From: Diphasiastrum complanatum
Lineage: Eukaryota > Streptophyta > Lycopodiopsida > Lycopodiales > Lycopodiaceae
Reading direction: 5' to 3'
Assembly: GCA_029204225.1 (NCBI GenBank)
Contig: CM055098.1
Coordinates: forward strand, 4,896,107-4,960,106
Length of the DNA stretch: 64,000 nt
The notes below the pieces were generated by a model. The model saw only the letters and a list, made by a program, of their open reading frames with translations. It did no database searches and had not been told where the DNA came from. The position numbers and the translations under genes are program-made. Of this stretch, positions 21,881 through 33,615 are shown in pieces (position 1 is the first letter of the stretch; the number at the start of each line of letters is the position of its first letter).

Positions 21881-22399
21881 CTCAAATCTCTTGTGTTTGA
21901 TTGGCAGGGTGATGTTGTGTTCCTCGTTTTCCCACGTTGTCCCAATGTGGAGGACTTTACTAGTCTCTTCGTAGCCCGTACATGATATGGACTCTGGCGT
22001 TATTGGCTCCATGTCTGCTTTGGCCCATTCAACTAGAAGGCTTTTAGCTTGTGGTGCATAATTCTTCGAGGGGTAAACTAGCACGACTCGCCAGCAGGCT
22101 TGTGAGCCTTTCAGTGCGCGGTTCCTCGGGCTCCACCATGTGGAAAGGTGATTTATGACGATGCAATTGATCAGTGTGCAATGGTGAGCCCGTTTGTGGT
22201 TCCCGTTCGCCATCAACAGGAGGTTCCATAGGATTGTCCTTTTCTTACTCTTTTTCTGCTCTCTGTACCTAGTGTCGTATCTTCTGGTACTGTCGCCTTT
22301 CTTCCCTCACATTCGGCAGTATGCACTCAAAACCATATAGCAAACTAGTGTCCAGTCCTAAAGCAAAATCTGAGACTGACCCATAGATTTTGTCATTTG

Positions 22400-23061
22400 T
22401 GCAACGTAACATCGCACGATACGGCATTTTGACCATTTAACCCCCGGATTGTTCAACAGAAAAGGAGTCATTATCAGACTTCTTATCTATATCATCAAGG
22501 GGCACCAAATGCTGCACCGAGGTACGGCGTACCGAAAAATCAATAGCGTATGGCCTTACATGCACCACCGGGGCCAGTCAATCAACAAGTGGCCCACATA
22601 AACTTGACAGCAGCAAAACTAGAGATGTCAGTACCACCTTAACTTGAGCAGTAGCAATCGTATGGGCCGGATGAACCATTTATGGATCCTGCCATAAATG
22701 AATATATTGCGGCCTAGTAGCTCGAACTCAACGACAAGAAAAAAGAAATTACGGTTGCTACAGATGTGGCGAATGACACAGAATTGCTGAATGTCCTTAC
22801 AAGGGACAATATACATTCTTCTGTCAAGAATGCGGTTATGGACACTGCTACAAGAATTGTCCATTGAGACCTGAGACTAGCGCACCATTGAACTTCATTG
22901 CAATACAACAAGCGACAGTTCCAGCAGGGATGCCACCGGAAAGGCAACAATTCCATGCTCCTGTGTTAGCCATTACACGAGCACAAAAAAAGAAGGAAGT
23001 GGCTCCCTCACCACCACCATCGGTCACTGATGACCAACCCTCTCCTTATGCTACGTGGTAG
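22400..23061 (+). pseudogene. gag: Gag C-terminus with two CCHC knuckles, in inverted orientation
   Basis: On the plus strand, opposite to the surrounding element: a glutamine/proline-rich stretch, then CYRCGE (stop) HRIAEC and CQECGYGHCYKNC, two CX2CX4HX4C zinc knuckles at about 22751-22861. These run into an open frame (22864-23061) ending PVLAITRAQKKKEVAPSPPP. This is the part missing between the minus-strand capsid and protease. The simplest reading is an internal inversion of about 0.65-0.8 kb with the right breakpoint near 23035. A separately inserted plus-strand element is the alternative. Confidence 0.65.
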
Positions 23062-23640
23062 TCATGCTAGGAAACACATGATCACCGCATGATCGGGAGT
23101 TAGGGCTGCACTGCACTCGGATCGTAGATGTTTGATCTGCTCACTATAGTCCCTAACCCTTTCTCTTTTTCCCATCTTGATCTTGCTGAACAGGAGAAAT
23201 GGGTCTTCTAGGAACTTCCTTGGTTTAAAGTGCGTGATGAGAGCCGCTTTAACCACTTCTCAGGTGGATTTCTCTTCCTCTGACAGGTTGAAAAACCAAT
23301 CTTGAGCCACCGCTGCTAGGGACATGGAAAACAACATCAACTTCTCTGTAGGTGTCCAATCGTCGTAGATTTCATAAGCTTGCTCGTAGATCTGGAGGAA
23401 GTGGATGGGATCTGATGATCCATCGTATTTTGGTATCTCCATCCGAGGTGCCCTCTTGATTGCTTGCAAGGGAGCGACAGGTACGGGTTGACCCATTGGA
23501 TCCATTGGCACTGGTTTTGGTTCTGCCTCTTGTTGCGCAATTATAATCTGGGAAGGTGTGGTGCTTGATTCGCTGTCCTTCTTGCTACTGATCGTTCAGA
23601 TCTCAGATTCATCCGATGGTGGAGTCCAAGATAGTTGGAT
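23035..23640 (-). pseudogene. gag: Gypsy gag capsid domain (minus-strand element)
   Basis: Frames give DSESSTTPSQIIIAQQEAE, RAPRMEIPKYDGSSDPIHF, IYDDWTPTEKLMLFSMSLA and AQDWFFNLSEEEKST. A stop follows, then VKAALITHFKPRKFLEDP, RVRDYSEQIKHLRSEC and HAVIMCFLA-stop-LPRSIRRGL. This is the Retrotrans_gag capsid fold in its usual order. Stops at about 23258 and 23060 break it. Confidence 0.82.
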
Positions 23641-23839
23641 CTTGCTTGTACAATGGGATGTTCTCAGGATCTTAAGGATTTGATCAATCTGATTGGCCGG
23701 AAGTGAAAATCAAGCCCTTTACGGTGGTTTTTCCTTAATAACTTTTTACTCCTTACACTAATTGATCTGAGATTTTGATAGTAGCTGGATCTGGGACAAA
23801 TATTTCCACTGATCTAGTCTGCAAAGGTTCTCTGGTGCA

Positions 23840-24625
23840 AGGGCTGGCTGTGCGAGGGTTCTTTAGCTGTTAACAAACCAAAAACCTTGATATTTCTCAG
23901 ATTACTGGGAAGTAACTCTCGCAAGGATCACATGAGCTGAATCTGGCCTGGATTCGACTCTGAAATTCTCTGCGAAAGTTAACTCTCGCAATGAGTGAAA
24001 TTTCACTGTTTGCGAGGGTTCAAAATCACTAATTTGGCTTGATCTTCACCAATTCTCAGTACTAACTCTCGCAGGCTTCTTCACTAATGGAAATTGATAT
24101 TCTAGATCGATTGAAATGGTCTGCGAGAGTTCTCTCTGGAAGGATTTGTTGGATTTTTCACTTTTTAGTGATATTTTAGCACTTAAACCCAATTTTCTGC
24201 TCACTGGAATCAAACTAATTTTCGCAGACTCTTCTGTGTCCTGGTCTCACTAAGATGGAACTTCAGAATTCTCTACGAGAGTTCTTGCCCACTAGAACTG
24301 AAAAATTTAGTGTTCGCGAGGGTTCTTTGGTATTTTCTCGTCTTTTTTTTCACTAGGAACTCTCGCACATGCACTTAGACAATGAACTAACTCTCGCAAA
24401 CTCTTATGTGTCCTGGTCTCACTGAGATGGAACTTCAGAGGGCTCTGCGAGAGTTCTGGTGAAGAATTGCATTTTTTTGGATTTTTACAAGGGTTTTTTA
24501 GATTTTCATGATTTTTTCTCTGATTTTTGCAATCTGCTTGGAACTAACTCTCGCAGGCTTCTATGCAGGTCTGGGACAGTACTCTGGAGCTGCTGTCAGT
24601 CGTGCAAGGGTTAACTCTCACTGGT
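23840..24625. repeat. Array of AACTCTCGCA motifs in both orientations
   Basis: AACTCTCGCA or its reverse complement TGCGAGAGTT, or one-base variants, occurs about a dozen times, often as GAACTCTCGCAG-like or CTGCGAGAGTTC-like words. A longer unit beginning GTGTCCTGGTCTCACT is repeated with a spacing of about 174 bases (about 24236 and 24410). The tract lies between gag of the minus-strand Gypsy element and the TPR gene, so it is probably that element's leader or LTR. Confidence 0.7.
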
Positions 24626-25571
24626 TTTGGAGATATTAAAATCTGATGAGATTTTATGCTCTTTTTCCCTCCAAAATACAGATTGGTGTGTTTTTTTTTG
24701 GGTTTTCTCAGGTTTTGGTTAGGATGTCAAGCCCTTAGAGGCTGTTCAGGGCCTCCTCTACCCTCTCACACCTCCTCCGCTAGCTGTAAACAGTCCAAAC
24801 ACAGAAAAATACAAAAAACTAACTCTAAACACCCAAAAATCTACCTAAAACTACTCTAAAAAGTAAGAAATAGCTAAAATGCAACTATACTAGTTAGGGA
24901 GAAGATAGTAGTAAGGCCCCCGATCAACACCATAATCTGGAAATTCTAATACTTTGATCCCTAAGAGCATAATTCTGGTGGTCAGTGTCAAGACAGAACA
25001 AGCCAAGCCTGGTATCTATCTAATGAGGGTGACCCAGTTGTGAAGCCACACCAAAGGAGAAAAGTTGCTTTGAAAAGGCAGCCAGCCAATATTTTTGCTG
25101 ATGGTCGGTATCAATCTCACAAAATTCCTAGAGATAATCGATATTCTGATGAAAAGGCACAAAAAGATTGTCCCGCCAATTCAGTTTATCTAGTAAACAT
25201 CATAAAAATCTAATAAATTATGCTGCCAAGAGAAGATAAACTTAAGGAGTTTGACTTCCTTAGGCTTATGTAATGCAATCATGTGTTGAAGTTGCCAGTC
25301 CTTGCGGCTCTTGATTTAAAAAGATCCACGGAAGAAGCTCCTTCCATTGTAGCTCCCTGGAACCAGCAAAAAGAGCAGCAGACGTATCTACTCCATTGAG
25401 TTCTGTACCAACTGCCAATTTGTACAGACTTGTATAAATCTTAACATTGAAGGGATGTAATAGAGGTTAAATCAGAAAACCTTCTGCATTTTTTAAGCCC
25501 CATAGCACAAAACTTTAAAAAATTGATTAAATCGTTTCATCTCGAATTGGTAGAAAAAGTGTTCTTACCCA
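24626..25571 (-). other. 3' flank of the TPR gene, no coding exon
   Basis: It lies downstream of the TPR stop codon at 25572. The part nearest the stop (about 25300-25570) is presumably 3' untranslated sequence. No further frame of the gene was seen. The left part (to about 24910) is still Gypsy leader or LTR material. Confidence 0.45.
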
Positions 25572-25673
25572 TTAGTTGGAATTGACGTCCAGAAATGATT
25601 CTAACGCATATACAAGTTTGGGTGGCCATTTGCGAGTATTTTTTATCCAGTTCCGGTCCTTATGTCTGCCATC
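25572..25673 (-). CDS. TPR gene exon 9 (stop codon)
   Basis: 33 codons and TAA: DGRHKDRNWIKNTRKWPPKL then VYALESFLDVNSN. The acceptor is CTACAG. The W-x-x-x-x-RKWPP and ALESFL pattern matches what I recall of the end of this cyanobacterial and plant protein family. Confidence 0.85.
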   Translation of the reverse strand, partial: DGRHKDRNWIKNTRKWPPKLVYALESFLDVNSN

Positions 25674-28600
25674 CTGTAGACACAGATATATGCTATGCAG
25701 TTTAGAGGAATTGAAATCAAAAGCCAAGATAATCAAAATTCAATCACACTTGGTGTGATCATACAAAAACTCTTAAAAGACAACAATATATAATTCCCAC
25801 CTCAAAAATTTCACGCCTGCTACTTTTGTGAGCCATGAAACTTTAGTCAGTAGGAATTATACCTGGCACATACCTCAATACGATACCAATTATTCTCTGC
25901 TTCTGCTGTTAGCCCTTGAGCATACAAGGATACTGCTAATGCAGCCCTTACATCAGGAAACTGATAAAAGACGAACACAACAATGAAGAAACAAATTCAA
26001 ACCTTCAAAATTCAGGTTTACTCTTAGTAGTAAATTAGCAATACATTAAATTCGGAAGTTGCAAAATATATTGTGAATCAGCTCGAGTTTCTGGAATGCA
26101 CAAAAAAATTTAAAAGCAAAAAACTTATGGTGCACTGGCAATCAACAAACTACATGGCACACCCAACCTATTTCAATGGAAATCAATACGGACTTTTGTT
26201 GAGATACTCTAAAAGACTTGCTTGTTTCCTCAGCACAGCTTGGTTTAATGACTAAATAGGGCTAGAAGAGCCACGTCCTGAGGACAGTACGACCATTGGT
26301 TGATTTTCTATCTTTGAAAACACATGCAAATAAAGAGTTGATGACAAACCACTCTACAGGTGAGTTTTCAGCTGTGATTTTGGTGAATAGAGACACTACA
26401 TCTGCAGTTTATCTTCCTTTAGAATTGGAGTGCCAATTTGACCAAAAACCAAGGTAAATGTCAATCTCTTTCGTATGTTTGCTTGCTCAGTTGGATAAAA
26501 CTCCCTTGGTAGATTCCAGATGATTGAAACTCCTACCATGTGTACCTTGAGCAGATTATTACCGAAATTATTGCAGGTTGTTTAACTGACAAGTGTGAAA
26601 AAGGAATAGGTTCATAATTGTTCATGGTACATTCCCACAGCTTTAATAGATTCTTGAAGCGTGTGTTGTGGTTCAGAAGCAATTGATTCATTAGAGGAGT
26701 TGCCACAGTACAAATTTCCAGAAGGAAACAATCAAAGAGAAGTGTGTAGACAGCTGGTAAGGTAGAACTGTAAATGTCATGCCCAAATCAATATCCAATT
26801 AATGGTTGGCTCACTTGCTGAGCTCGTGGGATTGAGGAACTGCACATTCAAAGTTAAGAAATCAGGACAGCACCAGAACGGCGGTCCGGGCCCCCCGCTT
26901 TCAGGAATGCAACGTTCCGGCATTCCGGAACGTTGTTTCCAAAAAAATTGGAAATTCTTTTTTTAATAGCACGTGATGCCCCATTTCCAGCGCACTTCTT
27001 GGAGAGAAGAAAAGTTTGTGAGGAGAGAAATAGGTGGCCAAATGGGTAGTGTGAGCACTCTATGTGAAGGCCATGATGAGTAGAACGTGATGTACACTCA
27101 GAAGAGGGCAACAATGACTATGTGGAGATTTGCAAGCAAAGCAACTTCTTGAAACTTTTTTTCCTTGCTTTGTTTGGAGGCTATAGTCCATTATTTTGAG
27201 TGATTCATGTTGCTAAGATTGGTCGTAGGATTGCTAGGGAGAGAGTGATTGCATATTCCAAAGCTTCTTTATCCATAGGTGATCACTATGAGCATTCATG
27301 TGGTTGGTGTGCAAGAGGCATTTTGTATTGTTTTTTTTCTAGGTGTAGGGGTTAGGGTTTAGTGATTTAGGGTAGGTCTTAGGCGTTTATTGGCATTACG
27401 GTTTAATTTTTAGGTGGCTCTAGGCTTATTTTAGCTCCCTTTTTCCACCTATCCACTTTCCATTTGAGTTTTTGACCATTTTTATAGCATCTTGAGGGTT
27501 TCTATGGCCATGTATGTGGCGAGACGAGGCGTGTGGTTGGAGGTCGATCTCTTGGAAGGAAATGCCATAGTTTTTACAGGTTCAGGTGCACGCAAATGGG
27601 GTTGCTTGTTTTGCGGTGCCACCTTTCGCAGCACGACGACGAGGATCAAAGCACACTTGCTTGGTTTGACCAGGCCAGATGGAAGGACCATTGGCATTGC
27701 CCCATGCGTGGCAATTCCTACACTGAGTGAGAGCACCTACTGAGCACATATGGAGGAGCAGCAGCAGCCCAAGGTAAAGATTGGTGGGCAGTTTGGTTCT
27801 GTTGGCATAGGATCAGGGGCTGGCACAGGATCACGCGCTGGCAGTAGCGGTGCAAGGCCATCACGGCCTAGTTCATCAGCAGCATGCCCATCATGGCCTC
27901 CATTATCAACAGCAGCAGTAGCAGCAGGCCATCATAGCCTTCATCGGCATAGCCCAGCCCATCACGGCCACCATCTGCAGCAACAGGGCCATCATCTACA
28001 GGAGAGGCTTTTCCATCAAGGGAGTCAGTTGGGAGAGGGCCTACTGAGGGTAGTGGCCTAGGTTCAGCAGAGGCGGCAGTTCCTATGACGACTATGGGAG
28101 GTGTCGGGGAGAGAGGACAAGGTGGAGCACACGCACGTTGTAGAGTCAGGCCACAACCACATGCACCTACATAGGACAAGATGTGCAGATATCGACAGAC
28201 CACAGTGCACTACAGGGTGGCAATGGACACACCACGAGGCAACCACTAGACTTACACGCCAATTTTTAACAACGGATACCCTGCATTTGCCTTGGCCAAC
28301 ACCACCATCTTTCATGACATGATGAGGGAGGTTGCTTGTGATGCCACTTGGAGACCCCCCACATGCGAGGCTCTTCGTACTCACCATTTGAGAGAGGAGC
28401 ATGCACACATCACGAGAGAGCTCAGCCCCATACGACATGCCTAGGCCACATATGGTTGCTTTATTCTATTGAATGGGTGGACTGATATTAAGCGCATGCC
28501 TATTATCAACATCTTGGTTTCATGTCCGCCTGGGCTCTATACGTTGAGTCAAGAGAGTTTATCAATGAGCACATACGTACAGCAGTCATCGAGGCAAGGG

Positions 28601-31341
28601 CACATCATGTGGTGCAGGTGGTCACCAATAATGCCAACAACTATGTGGCCATGGGTGAGCTTTTGGAGAGGGACTATCCTGCTATTGTATGGACCCCATG
28701 TATAGCACACTGCATCGATCTTTTGATGCATGACATAGGAGGCCTCCCCTAGGTTTCCACCATCACATCCAGTGCCATCTTCTTGGTCACAATTGTAACC
28801 AGGAAGAAGAGGGCCCTCGCCATGTTCAGGCCATATAGCCTGCTAGATCTGAAGAAGCCAGCACCCACACGCTTTAAATATCACTTAATCATGTTGGAGC
28901 AGTTGCTTCTGGTTTGACCTGCATTGCGCCAGATGGCAGCTAGCCTTGAGTTCACACAATGGCATTGACAGGTGGAATTTCTTCCACAAGCCCATACACG
29001 AAGTTGCTCATTTGCTTCACCCTATGTGGGCTACTGGAGCCATACGCACAGACGCCGAGCTTGTGGATGGCTAGAGGACATACACATAGAATGTGTGTGC
29101 AGGTCAGGGTTGTCCCTCAAGCACTCGTGTAATTTGTTTGTGCTTTTTGACGACTCGTTCATTTCGAGAATCTGACAATGTCCCGTCTTTATGCAGGTCA
29201 TGGCCCCTTGTTGCGCAAGCTCTTGAGACAAATGTTGGATTTTGAGCGCAAACATGGATGTTTCATTGGATGTTAGGGTGAGTATGACAAGTTTTTGCCG
29301 GAGCCGCTCACATGGTGAGGTGGCAAATTCGTCCCTGATATTACTGCTCTTGCCACTCGCATCCTTGTTTAGGATTGTTTCGCTTCGGCTTGTGAGCGGA
29401 ACTAGAGCACTTGGTCTCTTATAAAAACAAAGAGACACAATAGGCTCAACATTCCCCAACTGAACAGGTTGGTTTATTGCACCACCAACCCATGGCTAGT
29501 TAGGCACATGCAGAGAGATGGTACGCCTAGGCAGGTGAATCCCGAGGAGTGCCTTTGATCCATGGACACTGCACACACAGAGGCTACGACTGATGATGAG
29601 ATCCTTTCGAAGTATCATCGGGAGCTGGCACTTCATGATAGGAGGCAGTGCAGGACCACTAGACATGGCCAAGGCCGATGCAAAGGATGCAGGAGAGGAG
29701 GGTGGAGATGAGGCTGAGGAGGAGTGGGATGATGATGAAGAACAGGGTGAGGCCTTGGACGATGAGATGGAGATCGACATTGGAGAGGATGTGGGGTGGG
29801 TTGATCCCGATGCCGAGACACAGGCCGAGCAGCAAAGGCAAGGGCAAAGGCGAAGGCAGAGGCAGAGGTTCAGGGACATAGCCACACATACTCGAGGAGG
29901 ATTCCTTATCTTCCTACTTGTCTACCAGTGATAGTGATGAGGAGGAGTCTCCATTTGATCATGATGCATCTGAGTCATAGAAATTCATCACTTTATTTTG
30001 TGTATCATGAGTCTATGAGTCCATTGTCCATCTATCATACTCATGTACTTGGCCATTGGTCCACTCATTGTATATATCAAAACTTTATCGTTTATGACAT
30101 CAGACATATTGATCATTCTCATGAGGCATGTGGGGAATGTGGATCAATCTCCATGTTTTTGTATCATATACACTGAGCACTGAAGTTTGCACTATGTGAT
30201 TCCTTTCAAGTTTCAATTTTGGTATGCACTATGTTGAAGCCTAAATGCTTTGTTTAGTTAGAAAATGGACTTCAATGTAATATGCTTTGTTCAGTTAGTA
30301 GTACTCACAAGTTAATAGTTACTATAATTTGCAATGCGTTTGAAATTTTCTTTACATCCCTACATGTTGTTTTTTCCCACCCCAACACATAGTTAAAAAA
30401 AAAACAAAAAGAACAAATTGCAACGTTTCGATCCGCAACAACGTTGGATCCCAGAATGCCATGCATCTATGCTACAAATGCAACAAGTGAAGCAATATGG
30501 TTACGAAGGATTCTATAGGATCTTCATATGGTACATGATACACCCTATAGTACTTCAATGTGATAATCAAAGTTGTATTAAACTGGCAAAGAATACAGTT
30601 TTTCACAACAGGACAAAACACATTGAAGTACAATACTTCATCGGAGAGAAGATTCAAAGTGGTGAAGTGGAGCTTATACCATACATCCATTTTGAACTTT
30701 GTGATATAAACCCATTTTACATCCGATAGGCTTTTTTCTTGAAGGTAGCTCCACAAGAAGATCCCAACTTCCATTCTTCATTAATGAATCAATTTCCTCA
30801 TACATAGCTTGTCTTTACGAATATTCTTTTGAAGCTTCTTCAAAAATATGTGGGTCCTTTCTCTCAAGTATATTTGGCATGAAAGCATAATGTACTTCAC
30901 CTGTTTACATATCCTGGAAGATCTCCTAGCTCCTTGCTCACTTGACTCGCACTCATCAATAATTCGACCAATATATATTGTCTCAAACTACCATTTAGGT
31001 AATCCTTGTGACGTAGGTATAGAAGTCTTCTTTGTAAGCTATGTTGGTGAGAAATACATATCCCAAACCTTGATCCACTCTTTATGCTTTATGTTCTCCT
31101 CTTGAACTTGTTCATGGCCACTATGTTCTTGTTGGAATTCTGAATTTTCAACTAGATACTCTCTAGTTGCCTCTAAAATAGGCTCATCACAAACAATTAA
31201 AGAACCATCTTTATTATGCTCTTTGAAATTTAGGAAACTAGAAGATGAACTGATTGTGTTTGACAAATTATCTTGAGGTTCCATCTTCGTTAAAAACAAC
31301 ATCCCTGCATTGCTGACCTTTTTACTTTCAACGTCATATAA

Positions 31342-31417
<76 letters not shown>

Positions 31418-32464
31418 CAGGATACTTTCGAAGAAGGGATTGAAAGTGCCGAACTGCTTCATTCTCTCTCCCTACCTGGTATAGTGCCTGAAGAGGCATG
31501 CAACAAGTTTTGTATGTATAAAGGATTTTAAGCTCGTGTATTCAAATATTGAAAAGTTCTTAGGAGATTGCGGCCTCTGTCCTAAGGTTTGACTACCATA
31601 ATGCTGACATTTCTATGCAAAAAAGTACTATGCAAGCTATAAACATTAAGAACTAAGCAGATCCATCATCATATGCATTCCCTAACAATGGAGACAAAAT
31701 AAATCATAAAGTTACCACTACTTTGCCTCTAGGCTTGAATGCTCCTCTTGGAAGAATTTCTAGCAAAGATGACAACCTCTACATAACAGACAATTAAGTG
31801 AGCAAAGATATGGCTTCAAGCAGCAGGTGTAGAAGCAAAACATAAAAATGCACGTCTTACTATGCACCAACTCAAGGTCAGTTTCACAGTATATAATTTC
31901 GTAATGAACAAACTTTTGATGTGCATACCTCATATTTACAATTTACTACTTATGGTGCTCTTTTTCGACACTAGAAATGTTAAATCTGCATATAGAATAG
32001 CCCTATCATCAAGAACCAATGAACTACACTGCAAAGGATTTGAAAAGCCAAGAAAGGACATCATGCTTCAAAGTTCAAACTGAATTGCCTCAACCAGAGC
32101 CACAATTAAGTTTTTCTTGAAGCAACCTCTGTCTGACATACCCAATCTCTATGTCTTCCACCTTGCAACCTTCCAAGATCATGATCAAAGGTTCATTAGA
32201 CGTCGGAAGGCTTCCTAACCAAATGAGTCTTCTCGACTGGCTGCACTCCTGCCGCTTCCAACTGCCTCGCGATCCCCTTCATCTTTTCTAGATGCACGCT
32301 CAAAGGGTCTCCTTTTGACATCCTTGCGTTAGCCAACCTTCTTCGCAACATTCGTATATATATGCCTATGAGTGTGTCCCACACTTCCTTAGCCGTCTGG
32401 CATCCTGCACTTGCGCTGACTTGGAATGCATTGGCTTGTATGAACTGTGCGACTGTGAATGTGG

Positions 32465-32550
<86 letters not shown>

Positions 32551-33552
32551 AAACAAGCTTTATTGATGTCTTATAGATACCCATGGGTACAAAAGACAGA
32601 AAAATGTACATCTCAAGTGTATATGATACTCTGGGAGCACATAAAAATATAGTGATGTGTGCCAGCTGGAAGTGACGATAGGAAAATACTGACGTGGTCA
32701 AGCAGCCTTCCGACTGTAATGGAAGAACTGCAACTCTGCAAGTATAATCTGGTGAGGGACTAAAGGTTTCGTTCGAATCATACGTGAGAGCATAGTAATC
32801 TGTAGGCGAGATATATCGGCCCAGTTAGAAGAAGTGAGACCCGTACACCAAGTCTCTGCAGCATACATGACTGTCAGTGTGACCATGGTATCAAACACGT
32901 GACACTTACTCGAAGCATCACATATGTATGGTCTGAAACAAAACCTCTCAAGTTGGACAATTGATGCGTGCCCCTTACCCAACCTAGGAAGAGCGGCCTG
33001 CTTCATACTAAAGGCTGGACCAGAGATGAGGACCCCCAAATATGTGTATGAAGAAATAACCTCCAAGGGATGACCATCCCATAAAAGATCCTGACGCTGC
33101 ATGACTGCCCGTGATGTGTTGAAGACCATAACTTTGGTCTTCGCAATGTTCACAAACAAACCCCATCATGAAACAAAAGAGCATAAAACATCTAAATGTC
33201 TCTGTAACCCCTCTCTGGAGCGTGTGACATGAGTGCAACATCATCAGCATACAGTAGAGTCGAGATCAGTAGGTCACATAAAATACAATTCTCACCTCCA
33301 TCATGCATAATCATCCTCCCCAACTCATCAACATAAAGTCCAAACAGAGTAGGGGATAATGAGCATCCCTGCTTCACTCCAATGGTTATATGAACCTGCT
33401 GTGATATGCCCTTCTCAAAACGGAAACAACCTATCACTCTCTCATATAAGCCCATAATCACCAAGACTGTGTCTGAATGGAAACCAAGATCCCGTAGTCT
33501 CTGAATAAGCAGGTGTCTTGGAACGAGTCAAAGGCCTTACGGAAACCCACAA

Positions 33553-33615
<63 letters not shown>

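Larger units (their letters stand above)
18060..23640 (-). mobile_element. Ty3/Gypsy element without chromodomain, minus strand, inactive
   Basis: Reading leftward: gag (about 23640-23035), a segment whose coding direction is reversed (about 23035-22400), protease (about 21880-21174), RT (20760-19862), RNase H (19819-19184) and integrase (19180-18070). The protease is the VDGGSCVN type with LLGRPWL, and the integrase ends without a chromodomain, which fits the non-chromoviral Tat-like branch. Frames are broken throughout. I could not define LTRs. The leader or 5' LTR should lie in 23640-24910 and the 3' LTR left of 18060. Confidence 0.85.
26860..30460 (+). mobile_element. hAT transposon remnant in TPR intron 7
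   Basis: A degraded hAT-type DNA transposon lying antisense to the host gene. It holds a BED zinc finger, a DUF659-type core and a hAT dimerisation region in order. The left side has CAACGTTCCGG-type palindromic motifs and the right side has CAACGTTTCGATCCG at 30420-30435, in reverse arrangement, which may mark subterminal repeats. Exact ends and an 8-base target duplication were not identified, so the limits are approximate. Confidence 0.65.

Noticed and set aside
22864-23061. Plus-strand frame considered as a host gene
   Set aside because: It is directly continuous with two gag zinc knuckles just upstream, so it is gag linker sequence.
24890-24945. Possible LTR boundary (GGGGGCCTTA on the minus strand) for the minus-strand Gypsy element
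   Set aside because: It resembles 17900 only over about ten bases; not enough to define an LTR pair.
29593-29931. Acidic 112-codon frame considered as a separate acidic protein gene
   Set aside because: It follows the hAT dimerisation region and fits a degraded transposase tail; no independent start or exon signals.
31290-31531. Frames reading SLSLSL or RERERE across the GA repeat
   Set aside because: They are microsatellite translations. Only the 72 bases of exon 7 at 31487..31416 are treated as coding.
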